Origin: Owenia fusiformis
Taxonomy: Eukaryota > Annelida > Polychaeta > Sabellida > Oweniidae
Length of the DNA: 64,000 nt
Reading direction: 5' to 3'
Assembly: GCA_903813345.2 (NCBI GenBank)
Contig: CAIIXF020000010.1
Span: forward strand, 3,957,169 to 4,021,168
Shown one piece after another: positions 1-12,400 of this stretch. The notes beneath the pieces were generated by a model. The model was not told the origin of the DNA. It saw nothing but the letters and a program-made list of their open reading frames with translations, and did not search any database. How positions within the stretch are numbered: the stretch's first letter is position 1; each line of letters starts with the position of its first letter. A program made the translations under genes and the position numbers.

Positions 1-272
1 TTTTTTAAATACAGGTGTTACTTTGGCCAATTTGAGGGCGTCTGGGAAAATACCAGATTTAAAAGATAAGTTAAATATATACAAGAGTGGATCAATTAAA
101 AACTGTATTACAGACTTAATAAGTGATGGTAGAATCCCATCAGGTCCAGGCGAGGAAGATTTTAGAAGACATATTTCTAATTCAAGCTCAGTTTTTGAGG
201 TCTTTTTGAGATACATAGATGATTGAACTTTTTGAGCTCTTGCTAGGTATTCATAAACAATCGTTTTGCTGA
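1..272 (-). pseudogene. LINE (non-LTR retrotransposon) reverse transcriptase fragment, 5' part of RT domain
   Basis: On the minus strand one frame stays open from a stop near 274 to the window edge at 1. It reads through the RT signature SSSPGPDGILPSL, then PLLYIFNLSF, SGIFPDALKLAKVTPVFKK. That order (SPGPDG, then L..IFN.S, then G.fP...K.A.V.PvfKK) is the fingers region of CR1/Jockey-type LINE reverse transcriptases, which copy their own RNA at a nicked target. Only about 90 residues are in the window; the catalytic YADD box would lie to the left of base 1. No start codon is expected here because LINE RTs are internal to a long ORF. Whether the copy is intact beyond the edge cannot be seen. 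The plus-strand ORF over the same bases is its shadow. Confidence 0.85.
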
Positions 273-298
273 ATTAATAAAAAAAATTGAAAAAAATC

Positions 299-405
299 AA
301 AACCATCGAATATCACTTTTGAAACCATCGAATATCACTTTTGAAACCATCGAATATCACCTTTCAAAGAGTGATATTCGATGGTTTCAAAAGTGATATT
401 CGATG
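299..405. repeat. 22-nt tandem repeat that folds back on itself
   Basis: Three direct copies of a 22-nt unit with core ATCGAATATCAC (from 301, 323 and 345) are followed by two copies of the reverse complement (core GTGATATTCGAT at 371 and 393). A further lone GTGATATTCGAT sits near 463. The block can form a long hairpin and is probably the end of a foldback or MITE-type element. No coding content. Confidence 0.7.
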
Positions 406-507
406 ATTTGGGAATTGTTTGCTAAAATATGATATCTTCATCCACGTATCAATTATATCTTCACGTGATATTCGATCTATATCCTTGTAACCATGGGATA
501 AATAAGG

Positions 508-648
508 GTTATGTACTGGGAGGTTTTGGATATGGGGTTTTTCCAGAGGGAGATATGCATATCTACCTGAGGGACCGTAGGGACAGAAAGTAGATGTGCA
601 TATCTCACGAGGGATGAACCCAATATCCAAACCTACCGTACATAACTG
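508..648. repeat. Imperfect hairpin, ~140 bp
   Basis: The left arm starting GTTATGTACTGGGAGGTTTT pairs with the right arm ending AAACCTACCGTACATAAC. Both arms also carry GGATATGGG/CCCAATATCC and AGATATGCATATCTAC matched by GTAGATGTGCATATCT. It lies directly beside the next inverted-repeat element, so the two may form one compound foldback element. Confidence 0.55.
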
Positions 649-906
649 CTTTATCCTATACCAAGTAGAGTTTTCAGTAGTACAAGGTGTAAAAAATAAA
701 CAAATCATTCATATGCAAAGTCATTTTATTGCATTTCCACTTTTTTGGATGCGGGAAGATACGCCCCGAAGCGGGAAGATATGCACCGAAGCGGGAGATA
801 TGACGGGAGATATGAAGGTTCTTGATATGGAAACCTCAAAATCAGGATACGGGATATATCTTACCAACTTATCTCCCTAAAACCCTACTTGGCATAGGAT
901 AAATCA
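648..906. mobile_element. Short MITE-like element with ~28-bp inverted ends
   Basis: Bases 649-676 (TTTATCCTATACCAAGTAG) match the reverse complement of 877-904 (TTTATCCTATGCCAAGTAG), with the similarity continuing into GRGTTTT. The interior has three GCGGGAAGATAYG-like repeats around 750-800. There is no transposase, so it is a non-autonomous element of unknown superfamily. Confidence 0.6.
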
Positions 907-1010
907 AGATAATTTCTACTCGCATCTAGTCTATTCCACATGTTTGGGAAAAGTGTACAGGAAAATCTCCATGTTCAATTGATGTATGATCAACCCTCAT
1001 AGGGGTCAAT

Positions 1011-2172
1011 CCAGTTGTCCGAAACCCAGTTGTCCGAAACTCAATTCTCCGAAACCCAGTTGTCCGAAACCAAGTTCTCCGAAAATTAGGGGATCTTATC
1101 AAAAAATACAATTTCTTAAAACGAATCTTGTCGCAACCTCTGCGAATCACGACAGCATAACATTTGAATCACATTGACATCATTGCAAAATTAGGCTAAA
1201 TATGCTAAGTCAAGACGTTAATTAGCCCACGAAAGTTCATGGGTAACTTGAGAACTACAAAATACAACCAAATACTTTTCGAACGTACAATAGCAATATT
1301 TCTCACCCAACGTCTTCATAGTTTTAGGAACGTATTTTAAACGCATGATAGCCAAACATATCAAGATACTATATCTGCCTAAATGAAATTATCTAGTGTT
1401 GACAACGTTTTGAAATATATTTTATCCAGATCCATCAGAAATTAACTTATCCAATACATTTGTTCATAAGAATTCTTTAATTCTACCTCGTTCCCAATAC
1501 GTCCTCAGACAGACAAGAAATTGAAGTCACACCCGTTTGTTTGCGTGGCATATTTATACGTATACGCACTTTCTCTGATTATTGTCAAACAAATACATTT
1601 CAGGAGAAGAACATAAAAAACAAATGCCTGAAACGAATGCCGAAACATAAATCCCAAGTGATTAAGTTTAGAATGTTTTATTCTTTTACGATTTGATAAG
1701 AGACTGAGACCAAGAAATTAAATGCGACGAAATATTTTGACAACGTAATTTGTATACTGTTTTATTCTTAAAGTTCTATGCGATTACTTATTTTATCTGT
1801 TTCAAAATGTTTCATTTTATTTTGCCTATATAAAAGAGATTAAAGAAGATAAGATAAACTGTTCCGTAATATATATTATGTTTTAATAACCTTTTTTAGA
1901 ATCACAATGTAAAATAAATCTCCCGTTCCTGCCATTCTGGTAACGCCATGCAATGGATGCAATTCAAAGTGAGAGAGAGATCTATGAATATCAGAATGCG
2001 TCCATGCCATTAATTTGGCCAAATACATGGCATGAAACTGACGTAAGCTTAAGTAAGCTACGCCCCCCCCTTTCTCTGGTAAATTATGACTTTATTTTTC
2101 GGAGTAATGGGTTTCGGACAACTGGGTTTCGGGGAATTAAGTTTCGGACAACTGGGTTTCGGACAACTGGGG
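1011..2172. mobile_element. Non-autonomous DNA element with ends made of 15-nt tandem motifs
   Basis: The left end (1011-1083) is an array of the 15-nt unit CCAGTTGTCCGAAAC and variants (CTCAATTCTCCGAAA, CAAGTTCTCCGAAAA). The right end (2098-2172) is the same array reverse-complemented, with variant units in the same order, so the two ends are true inverted repeats of ~75 bp. GTCAAT occurs just outside both ends (1005-1010 and 2174-2179), a possible target duplication. The ~1 kb interior is AT-rich with no supportable ORF. Short ORFs through the ends (repeated FRTTGFR or CPKPS) are repeat translation, not genes. Confidence 0.75.
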
Positions 2173-3210
2173 TGTCAATATATACGAATCGAATGTATTC
2201 TCGTGTGCATTACAATATCCCCATTGAAACATTTTTGGTCTGCAATGGACGTATAATGAATTAGAATATGAGGCCGTGTTATCATTCTAATGTAAAGTCA
2301 TGGTATTTACTGTGGTATTGGGTTGCAAGTTAATATCAGATTCAATGCAAATTAATCATCTAATATCAGATGCGCGATCAGTCCAATAATCTAATTTCAG
2401 GTCATCAGTTCGATATCTAGCACTTGTTCTAACGACACGGTATTACTAAACTATCATATTATAAATACACGTGTATAAAACAATCAAACTGGTACACGAT
2501 ATAAGCACGACTGCTCTTTCAATTGAGTATAAATGTTGATAAACTTACCCGGAAGCCAAGACATACACGTTTAGACGATGCTATTTTCAGTTCAGTGTAA
2601 GAGTAAATGCCCGGATATCGAGGCTTTTTCGTGTAAAGTTTTAACCAAGCATCTAAAATCGGCTTATATTGCGTGTAGAATTTATCGATATCAGGGCCGC
2701 TACATGCCAGTGACAGCCCGTTTTACGATTTTTAAGAGGTTTTGGAACGGTTTGAGAACTAGTTCAGTGTGAGTTGGGTGTTGATAATGACGTTATGTAC
2801 GCAAATACTGTCCCGGTTATCTTGATCCATATACTTGTCCTTGGTAATTGTTTCATTTAAAGTAAATTATATAATATACCAGGTCGTTGAATAAGTTCGC
2901 GGAAAACTGCTCTCCTTTCAATTAAATCCCACTTGGGTAGCAACACAATAGAATTTGCTGTGGTTTATTTTTAAGAATGTATGGTTTTATCAAAAGGAAA
3001 GTGCATTATTTTTCTATTGTTTTTAAAGAATGTACACTTGGCAAGCTATCAAAAACAAGTGAGACATAAATGACCATTGACAGTTTTTGATAGTTTTCAT
3101 TCCCTAAAAACAATATACAAAAATACATGTACCCTTCTCTCGTTACTGTGCATTCTTTAGAATAAAACAATTTATCAATTTTTGTTGCTATCTACATCAT
3201 TGATCTTATC

Positions 3211-3356
3211 TAATGTCTTGGTCACATAGGCTCCGATTTTCACTACGGCGCCCGGCCGATTGAGTATTTTGTTCAAAATTGAATACAATATTGAACAAAA
3301 CACTCAATCGGCCGGGCGCCGGCCGATGGATCGGAGCATATGTGACCCAGGCATTA
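3211..3356. mobile_element. 146-bp palindromic MITE (family A, copy 1)
   Basis: Nearly the whole element is one hairpin. The ends TAATGTCTTGGTCACATA and (reverse complement) TAATGCCTGGGTCACATA are followed by GCTCCGAT, and the centre pairs through GGCCGATTGAGTATTTTG. Related copies lie at 12121-12259 and 58768-58892. No coding capacity; mobilised in trans by an unidentified transposase. Confidence 0.8.
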
Positions 3357-3688
3357 CTTACAAATATTCTGCTGTATTCAAATGCAATGTTCTGGACTGG
3401 ACAGTCACCTGTAGTGCACTGAAGCTAGACTAATTATAGCCCACTCACTCACTTACATCAACTCACACTCATGAGGTCAATGCAACCAACTCTTTTTGTT
3501 GTTACAATTAATTGGCTATATAACTACATGAACAGTCAACTCAAAAGAACTCACTCACTTACATGTATCAAACCACTTACCCCTACATGAACAGTCAACA
3601 CAAAAGAAATAAAATTTTCCAGATTAGATCATTGACCATTTACCTGCAATATACCATTTACCTGTATAAGAATGTGTGTGATTTAAGT

Positions 3689-3788
3689 AAGATAAAGCAT
3701 TCAAATTCGATTTGATAAGAAATAATAACCTCAGGCCTCCGGCCTTCGGTGTATTATTTCTTATAAAATCTCATTCTTATGCTTTATC
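3689..3788. repeat. 98-bp hairpin with a GGCCTCCGGCC tip
   Basis: GATAAAGCATTCAAATTCG at the left pairs with the stretch ending CATTCTTATGCTTTATC. ATAAGAAATAATA pairs with TATTATTTCTTAT, and the apex is GGCCTCCGGCC. It resembles a tiny MITE and lies just left of the long inverted repeat that begins near 3795. Confidence 0.6.
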
Positions 3789-4054
3789 CAGTACATAATT
3801 TTGATATTTTCTCACGAAATTCCTACACAATGTGTAAAAAATAATTTCTAATTGATTCATAAATATCAACATCTCTTATTTGATTGGTCGAAAATAATGG
3901 TCACTATGGTAACTTGGTAGGCGGGGCACTTTTTAGGTCACACAATTTACCATTACAGATATCTATCAATATGTGCAAATGAAGGATCCCTATATTTTAT
4001 TTGTTCTTATTTAGATTACAAACATAATGAGGGAAAATTGATGTTCATAGTTTT

Positions 4055-4592
4055 CATACACTGGAGACCCGCTCGATTACGCTGGTTACCGAAACGCTTC
4101 GTTTTGGTAACAAAATTTCGCAACGTCGAAGGTACGATTTTTCCTTTTTCCTTATTTCACGCGTTGGCAGAATTCCAACGGCGTTTTTTCTCACAAACGC
4201 GTATTAGCATCATATGTTTTAGAAAATGTACATATTTTCGAAAAATAGCCCAGAAGACAACAGAATCGTCGATTCAATTCCTCAGTTAAGTTACATAAAC
4301 GGTTTGGGTTAAAAGTGCAGATCTTAACTGTTTTTCGAAAACCCATTTATGTAACTTAAGAGAGGAATTAAATCGACGATTCTGTTGTCTTCTGAACTAT
4401 TTGTTCGCAAATATGTACATTTTCTTAAACATATGATACTAGTACACGTTTGTTTTAAAAATGTCGTGTGAATTCTTCCTACAACGTGTGAAATAAGGAA
4501 AAATGAAAAATCGTACCTTCGATGTTCCGACATTTTGTTACCAAAACGAACCGTTTCGGTAACCAGCGTAATCGAGTGGATCACCAGTGTTT
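4055..4592. repeat. ~530-bp foldback, arms ~255 bp with a ~15-nt loop
   Basis: Bases about 4055-4308 are repeated in reverse complement at about 4325-4592. Matching landmarks are CTGGTTACCGAAACG against CCGTTTCGGTAACCAG, GGTACGATTTTTC against its mate, and CGTCGATTCAATTCCTC against GAGGAATTAAATCGACG. The two ORFs of 83-86 codons read from opposite arms are mirror images of each other, so they reflect the palindrome and not two genes. The element sits inside the mariner-like remnant. Confidence 0.8.
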
Positions 4593-4639
4593 CATAGACC
4601 TTCTGGGATCATGCTAGTCAATGCTGAACCGGAGAACCC

Positions 4640-4985
4640 GAAAATCAACAAAAAGTATTTTTCCACCATGATATAATGCACCCAGCCACACTGCTAATAT
4701 TGTGCAGGAAACCATCTTAATCAACTGGCAAAATAGATGGCAAAGCTGCCTCAAGCTCCGTACTCTCCAGATGAGACAATCCTTGATTTTGCTGTTTTCA
4801 ACAGGATGAAGGATCAACTAAGAGGTGCACAGTATGAAACAATGCAACAACTTTTGACTGTAGTCCAGATTTCACTTAAAAGAAGTTTTGCAGATGGCTT
4901 CAGAGTAGTTTCGACAATAAGTTGAACACCGGCGATTGTGCATTAAACACGGGGGAGAATATTTCGAACACCTTATGGGACAATA
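4640..4985 (+). pseudogene. Mariner-family transposase, C-terminal catalytic fragment, frameshifted
   Basis: One frame reads NAPSHTANIVQET, the box following the second catalytic Asp of mariner transposases. After a one-base shift the next frame reads LPQAPYSPDETILDF then F.RMKDQLRG, the family's PYSPDLAP.D..LF box that carries the third Asp. A further shift gives RLCIKHGGEYFEHL, the usual C-terminal end. At least three frame disruptions and loss of the N-terminal two thirds make it non-functional. Residue identity to the family is clear only at these motifs. Confidence 0.75.
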
Positions 4986-5289
4986 GTTGTATCTATTATG
5001 TAAAGTTATATCATCTACACATAGAAAGTGGAGAAAAGAAATGCATGTGATACACTCATAAACTTGCCTACTATTCTCTTGTTTTTGTATTGAATAATGT
5101 GAAGTAAAAGATGCCCCGCCTACCCAAAAGTCAAGTTACCATAGTAACCATTTTTTACCAATCAAATTAGAGATGCTGATATTTAATGGATCTATAACAA
5201 GGTGTGTTTTACAAATTTCATGATGAAATATCAAAAATCTTTGAAATGAAAGGATTTTTCAGTGAACTTATTGAACGACTTATAAAGGT

Positions 5290-6384
5290 TAGATGAAAAT
5301 TCACACTTTAAAACAAACCATTGTTCATTGTATTTCTATTTGGGTCATTTCTTAAATGTTTGAATATATTTATATATAAAGTGAGTATCTGATAAAATGA
5401 CAAACTCTTTTGTTTCCCATAAACCTTTTAATGAAGACAATGACATGTTATCTACAATCTAAGAACTTTTCGCTGTATAATACTCCCTTAGATCACAATT
5501 TGAAGTTTTAGCCCATTTGAGTTTTTGCAATTATATCTCATTCTTGATCCTTAGAAATTGTGTTTGTGTTCTGGAAATTTGCCCGGATCTAAAGGAGTTG
5601 TTTAACATATATTCCACCTTGAATTGCCTAACATAATGGGTATCCTTCTTGTACATGGCAAGTCAATGGACTAGCACAATCAAATGTCATTAAACGAGGT
5701 GTGATCGTAAATACGAGTGTAAAGTGTGACGTATAATTTCCGTTTATTTCATTTCAGAGGACACAAAACTAAAATGTTTGCAAAGTCAACAATGTCAAGG
5801 CTGCATTAATTACACCAGCGTCTTTTAGATTTCATAGCAACATACATTGACCCCAAGAAATCCTAAACCCCGGTAAATATGTCAACTTCCGGCTGGCCAA
5901 TGAACAATAATATTCTCCGTCTATACATCCTTGAAGAATGTTTATGTTTAATGGGTAACGCAAAAATACTGCTCTCTAACTTTGGAAAACTCCCAATTGG
6001 AATGAAATCTTTATATTCATTTAATTGCGTATATGAAGTGTCAAATGAGTGAAACAAAAGAAAGTAACGTACGAGCATTGGCCACAAATTAGAGCAATAA
6101 CCTTTTTCGTTCAAAATGCAATTTTCTTATTTTGAGCTGTTTGGATTATTTGACTCATTTCCGGATTTTAAAGACGATTCTTTCATAATTTATGAAATTA
6201 TTCCAAAATTAGAGGTTTGCATTTTGTGTCACCTTGTACGAATAAATGTTGCACTGTGAAGGTAAATAACCAAATCGCTTTACAACAACAGGCCATCCCA
6301 AACCTAGGACAAGTTTATGATGGTCTAATAGGAGAAGATACGATAAAAATCAACGATTTCAAAATATAATTAGAATATACAAAT
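5290..6384. other. No gene seen upstream of the three-finger/mucin gene
   Basis: About 1.1 kb of AT-rich sequence. I see no ORF with protein-like character and no recognisable repeat. It presumably contains the promoter and 5' untranslated sequence of the gene starting at 6385, but I could not identify a convincing TATA box or initiator. Confidence 0.4.
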
Positions 6385-6457
6385 ATGAATTATTTGATAC
6401 TCATATTTTGTTTGGATTTCGCGCTGATGAGCGTAACATCACAAACTACAGATTCAG
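6385..6457 (+). CDS. Exon 1: signal peptide
   Basis: Encodes a Met start, a hydrophobic run LILIFCLDFAL and a plausible cleavage after VTSQ. The donor is CAG|GTAATT with phase 1. Reading through the donor gives only a dead-end ORF to 6582, which is why I stop the exon here. Confidence 0.75.
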
Positions 6458-9400
6458 GTAATTACAATTATCTCGTTATACCTAATGAACTGGTCGACAT
6501 ATCTGAAAATGGGACAGAAAATATTATTTTAAGAGATACATGCTTTATTTTTGTTCTGTTGGAAACCCGTATATATTTATAAGATCGGTAACTGGTTTTC
6601 ATAGCAACAATATAGATAGTTAGGTAATATAAACCATCTAGCGACACCTTTTAGATTAGGCTAATTCGTTACCATAGTTGTACAGTGACCGTCGATGTGT
6701 GTAGTTTCAGATATATCAACGTTTACATCTTGTTGGCCACTAAAATATCTCGATGTCTTCTTACGTTAGTTATTACGACGTTTTAATTGATATACTTTTG
6801 TTATAAAATGTTGTTGACAGATGCATTGTCGATCAGAAAATAAATGAAATAGTATTATATACATTGATTGTATAATAATGCTCCTTGTTATAGACACATT
6901 GATAAATTTCTATTGATTCGGTGTTATCATTCAAAATAATTCATAATTTGTGTATAAATGAAACGATTTGACTTCTGAATTGAATCTGCAAGTAGTTTTA
7001 GCAGGTATTTAGAACTATATAAAGGTGTGGAAATGTGCAATAATTTCTTGCTATGTATATTTTATGAGATTGTTTTGTTCTGTCTTTTATATCTATTTTA
7101 TGGATTTAAAAGCCTTCATGTATGTATTAACCCATCCTGATAATGTACTCGGGCTCCGTCCTCGTGTTACATGATTTTACAAATAAAGAAAATGGGACTC
7201 TGAAACATTTTCATCGGGTAAAGATATTGTTTTAGGTGTGTATCCCATGTACCTCTTCGACTGGTATCTGAAAAGTTAAAATTTCAAAAAATTAAAATTT
7301 CAGATATCAGTGATTCACACACAAAAAGTATGAAATCTTTCTATTTTTCAAATCTTTTTAATTATTCGCTCATGGATTTGATGTTAAATTGTCATTGTTA
7401 TGAAATTACATGGTCAAAGATTCGTTTTTCATTTTTTATGAAGTAATACACTTTACCTTGTAGATACATCGACTCGGCCCTTATGCTGGGCGTGCAGCAA
7501 TGTGCGGGACGAGTACGAGTGTGTCATGACCGGGCATTGGGACACATGCAATGCAAATTCGGTAAGGGAGACATATAGCCTATATATCTTTAAAAAGCAT
7601 ACGGGGATAATTATCCGATGGATACTTAATATATATGGGGATAACGACACAAGATAATTTTGGTATGCGCCACTAAAATCGTATCCGACTCATATGACGT
7701 CTTAAAAATAGCATCTGTCTGTTCATTTGTCTTGAATTTGGCGCCAAATAACCTGTTTGATCTGCAACAATATAGTTCCAAGATTATGAGCTCAGTAAAA
7801 TGAGTTAAATTTTTTCATTAAATCATTTTTTTAAATTAAGTTCACAGAAAATAAAAAAATTAGAAAACAACAAAAGGTCAAATTGTTTGGGTCAAAGTCC
7901 ATACAAAAATAGCGATCATAGGATAAATATGATATCCTATGATTTTCTCGGCTATCATTTTTATACACTCTTGGATATCGCCGATCTCCACTCATTGTAT
8001 ATCCTAGTCCAATTATGACTTTACGCAACTTTTTTCGTCACTGGATGCTATATTGATGTCGACTGAGACAGCGGGTCAACATTTGAAATTTAAAATGGAA
8101 ATTGGACAGTTTAACTGTATTTCTCGATCAATCAGAATTAATGAGAATTTACATGTCTTTTTCAATTTATTTCAGCCCTATTGCCTGATCGAATTTGAAT
8201 ACTCCAACTCAAAAGGATATACGGAGTTATCAAAATTCTGCGCAAACGATCCGGTGAGTATTTGTTTCATTACGATTTCAATAACATTACACAAGAAAAT
8301 CTCTAGATTGATTGTGTTGTCGCGTAAGAAATACATTATAGACCCCATGTAAAGTTTTATCATTAATCTCCTATTTTTCATAACATATTTTCAAATATTC
8401 AAATTTCCCATCATTTTTCAAAAAAAAGTTAACATTTTTAAATCATCAAGTATTTTACTATTCAATGCAGTACACATTATATTTTTAACACCATTAACAT
8501 TTCGAAGATTGAACAAAGGACATAAGCATATCTATTGTGGCACTTATATATTAAATGCCTCATAGAATAATTGTATTTGAAAGTCAGTCCATCTTGAAAC
8601 ATGTTTTATGTTATAATGACATCACAAAATATTGAATTTATATGGAATATAAATCAAATGATTTACGTGAAATTTGTTAAGATTAGAAGATCGGTAGCAG
8701 AAGATCAACAATGTGACTTTGCATAACAACATTAGGCACCCTCAGTGACAACATCGTTTAGGGTGCAAAAATATTCTGAAAAAAGTTCTATCAATCTCCC
8801 ATGGATAATTTAATAGTAGTATGCTATACCAACGTTGATTACAATAACTATTTTGAAAACAAGAATATATTATATTATATGTTTTAGATATTACTATACC
8901 ATTGGTGTTTATGATTCTCTGAATCACTTTTATGCATGAATGGGTTCATTTATTGCTTATTTATCAACCAATTTTCTTTATTTTTCAACAAAATATATAT
9001 GAGAATGAATGTTTTGCATTGGTGTGGTGAATTATCGCTTATTAGTGGATTCTAGTATGTGTGACCTCTCCAATTTAGCAAATGAATTCACGATTTTTTA
9101 AACAAAACACCTTACAAAAACACCTTTTAAAATCAAAAAAAGTTTCACTTATCACATTTTAATAACATTTTATAACACTACGATAGACGCCAAAGTGGTT
9201 TAAACTTTATTTAATTATATAGGGCCTTAAGAAATTAATTAAACGTAAATACTGCTTCAAATTAATCAACGATTCTTTTTTACCCTCCATTATCAATTCT
9301 ATTGAGTTAAATGTGTTCAAAGATACGCAATTTTAGGGTAATAGAAAATACCCATAGTCTTTTAGGAATATTTCTAATTTACATAATTTGTTGGAAATGT

Positions 9401-12400
9401 TGTAATAAGCGATAATTCATCACACCAATTCAAAGTGAAGTCGGCTACAATGATAATGGTTTCAAAAAGTTATGACAATTTTTCCAATTTTTTAACCCTC
9501 TAGCGAATGTAAACAAATGCGGTTTCTTCGCTAAGATTTTTCCAACTCTTCTATCCACAGATGGGTATTTGTTGTCTTTAAAATGTATATTCATTTTCCT
9601 TGAGAATGAGCTATGCAGAACCGCCCTCTGAACTTGTTGTGGAACATAATCTCCATGTCAGTAGGATAAGGTCACCATTTTTATGGAAAATATCGCTTAA
9701 TTTAATCCTTTAGTAATGTAAACAAAATGAATAACAAGGATTGGTTGTCCACCCAGGGTGTAATGTTTTTCCCTCTTGTGAAAGCCATTGCCCGACAACT
9801 TGTTCCCATCTATGTTGGCATTCACCATCCAACAAAATGTTCTACCTCATGTACAACATTTATAGTTTGCTCCATTTTATGTAGGCTTGCACCAACTTGG
9901 ATGACTTGAGCCCAGCTGCCTGTGACAATGGAGAAGTGAACAAAGGAAAGAGCTGCTCGTATTGTTGTTACTCTGCTGGCTGTAACTGGGGGATACCAAG
10001 CCAGTTCCACGCTCAATATACAGGTATATAGCGTGTTTGTCATCGCGGACAAAAGCTTTGGAATAACCAAGAAATCTTGACATTGCACAAATATGTACAA
10101 TATGCGGATGTACTCCAAATATCTGGGATTCAGGAATCAGTGTAACATGAATCATTACCCCCCTTTCACACCAAAGTAGTTTTCAACCGTTTTTCCAATT
10201 CTACGAGAAAGCCGCAAAACGGGCTAAATCTGGCAGTAGTCGTGAAATATGTCTAAAATTATAATCAGCTACTTCGTTCATAAAAAGTCTTCAATACGTC
10301 CATCTCATTCGCAGCTCGTTAAGATCGCACCGTGTCGGTGTGCACATGTATTGCAATCGATATCCGATTGCACAACGTTGTATAACGCGTCCCTAGTAGG
10401 GTAGAGGTACAGCAATTACGTTCCTGGTCTATACTATACTAGTAAGTCATTTCGTTTGAAGGACGCTGCCAGACGATCTGACAACAGAACGCCCATGTCG
10501 CCGTCGAATTTTGAATTGATTCAAAATTCTCAATCAACTTCCCCATGGAATTTGGAAATATACCTTAGAACGTTGTAGTTACGTTCATTCAGTTCGCACA
10601 TAGTGGTTAAAACCAGTTCAGCAACATTTTAAAGAACGCAGTGACAACTTATTTGGTACGACAGTTTAGTTCGTAGTGTGTCACCATTGCGTCCAGGTCG
10701 TCTTAGTACGTTGTCACTCGATCTGATTGCAGAACGTGACGTCACCAGAAACGTCACCAGAAAATTTTGAGCATGCTCTAAGTTCTGGATGACCTACTCG
10801 TTCGGGTAGTTTGATAAAGTTTGTATACAGACTCCTAACGGTTCTAAGTACGTCAAATCCGTTCATGCACAGTTTAAACCCGGTTTCGAGAACGTAGTGA
10901 GGACTAGTTTGGTGTGATAATAGGGTTACCTTTTGCCATGTTTTGCCTTGCTACCCATACATTTGATTTACACGATTACATAATTCAGTTTACTTGTTCA
11001 CGTTGTTATAGCATGACGGTAACGTCAAGGCGATTTGCAAAATTTCATTATAAAAATTCGCAAATTCAAAGTACATTATTATGGCTTTAGTACAACATAT
11101 TACCCCCCTATCACACCAAACTAGTTCTTACCCGTTCTTGCCAGTCATACGAAAATGTCGTAAAACGGGCTCGATCTGGCTGCGGTCGGGATATATGTCT
11201 AAAATAATTAGCTACTTCGTTCATAAACAGTCTTCAATACGTCCATCACGTTCGAAGTTCGTTCAGGTCGCACCACGTCGGTGTGCAACGGTGTATAAAC
11301 CGTCCCTTAGTCTAGAAGGTCATCATGACCTGATTACAGAACGGTATGGTCGCCAACGAATTTTGAATCGATTCAAAATTCTAAATCACATACCCCGTCC
11401 GGGAAAGTCCATGAAGTTCGTAAACAGACCGTAGAACGTTGTAGCTACGTTCATTCAGTTCGCACACAGTTTAAAACCGATTTGGCAACGTTTTGATGAT
11501 CACCAGAAAATGTTGAGCATGCTCTAAGTGCTGGAGGACCTACTCGTTCTAGTAGTTTCATGAAGTTTGTAAACAGGTCCCAAACGGTTCTTAGTGGGTT
11601 CTTAGTACGTCAAATCCGTTCGTGCACAGTTTAAGCCCGTTTTCGAGAACGTACATGTAGCGAGAACTAGTTTGGTGTGATAGTAGGGTTAGGTGGTTTC
11701 CAATGCTCAGTTGGCTTTGTATGATCTTGTAGGTTACATCTATACCCCGAGGTCGTTAGGCAATGTAGACCATGCCCTAACGACAAAGATAAACAAATTA
11801 CTAAATTTTGTGTAGTTTTAAATTTCAAACTCGATAGATTTTCGCTTATTTCATGTTAGCCTCGGGAATCAATTTGCAAGACTACGTTCAAAATATACAT
11901 TACTGAATGCTTCACCGAATGCGATGCTTACATTAATCGTTTATCCGTTCATTGATACACAGTAGTAGAAAATAATGCACCAACCTTAGTTTTCTGTTCC
12001 ATCGTGGCCATCTTATTAGATAAATCAGTGGGCGTAGCAGTTCAACCTCGCTTTTCAGAGGTGGCGTAACCGCCATGCTATAACAGCGTGTAGTTCGGGC
12101 AAGATATCAATAAAAAGTAGTTGATGCTTAGCTCGCATAAACGCCAGGCGCCAGCCGATGATTAGTTACTATGAAATCGTGTGATCGGCAGGGGACTTTT
12201 CCCAGACATACAGGCCGGCGCCTGTATGATAAATCGGAGCTTATGTGAGCCAGGCATTATATGAGTTAGGCATTGGAGAAAATATTTTATGATTTATGAG
12301 TGGAGTTACTTTTATCTACAAAAGGTGATATTGATATGGTCACAAACGAGCGTACGCGTAGTGTTTTGGAAATAAACCAGTGTGTTCTTGTCCAGAAATA

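Larger units (their letters stand above)
2879..5282 (+). mobile_element. Degenerate mariner-like transposon containing nested palindromic inserts
   Basis: The left end reads CCAGGTCGTTGAATAAGTTC beginning right after a TA at 2877. The reverse complement of the right end reads TAAGTCGTTCAATAAGTTC ending by 5282, also next to TA. This is the form of mariner terminal repeats. Internal to these are a second inverted repeat (about 3795-3955 against 5110-5244, both carrying GGTAACTTG and GGCGGGGCA), a transposase remnant at 4640-4985, a 146-bp MITE, a 98-bp hairpin and a 530-bp foldback. The GGCGGGGCA subterminal block recurs in the mariner-like element at 55537-57820, which suggests one family. 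The exact order of nesting is my inference. Confidence 0.6.

Noticed and set aside
986-1177. Repetitive CPKPS/FRTTGFR ORFs at 926-1177 and 1953-2264
   Set aside because: Translations of the 15-nt terminal motif arrays of a transposon.
11081-11434. 117-codon ORF shared with 57962-58180
   Set aside because: Shared only because both lie in copies of the Harbinger-like repeat; it shows no transposase or other domain and is broken in the second copy.
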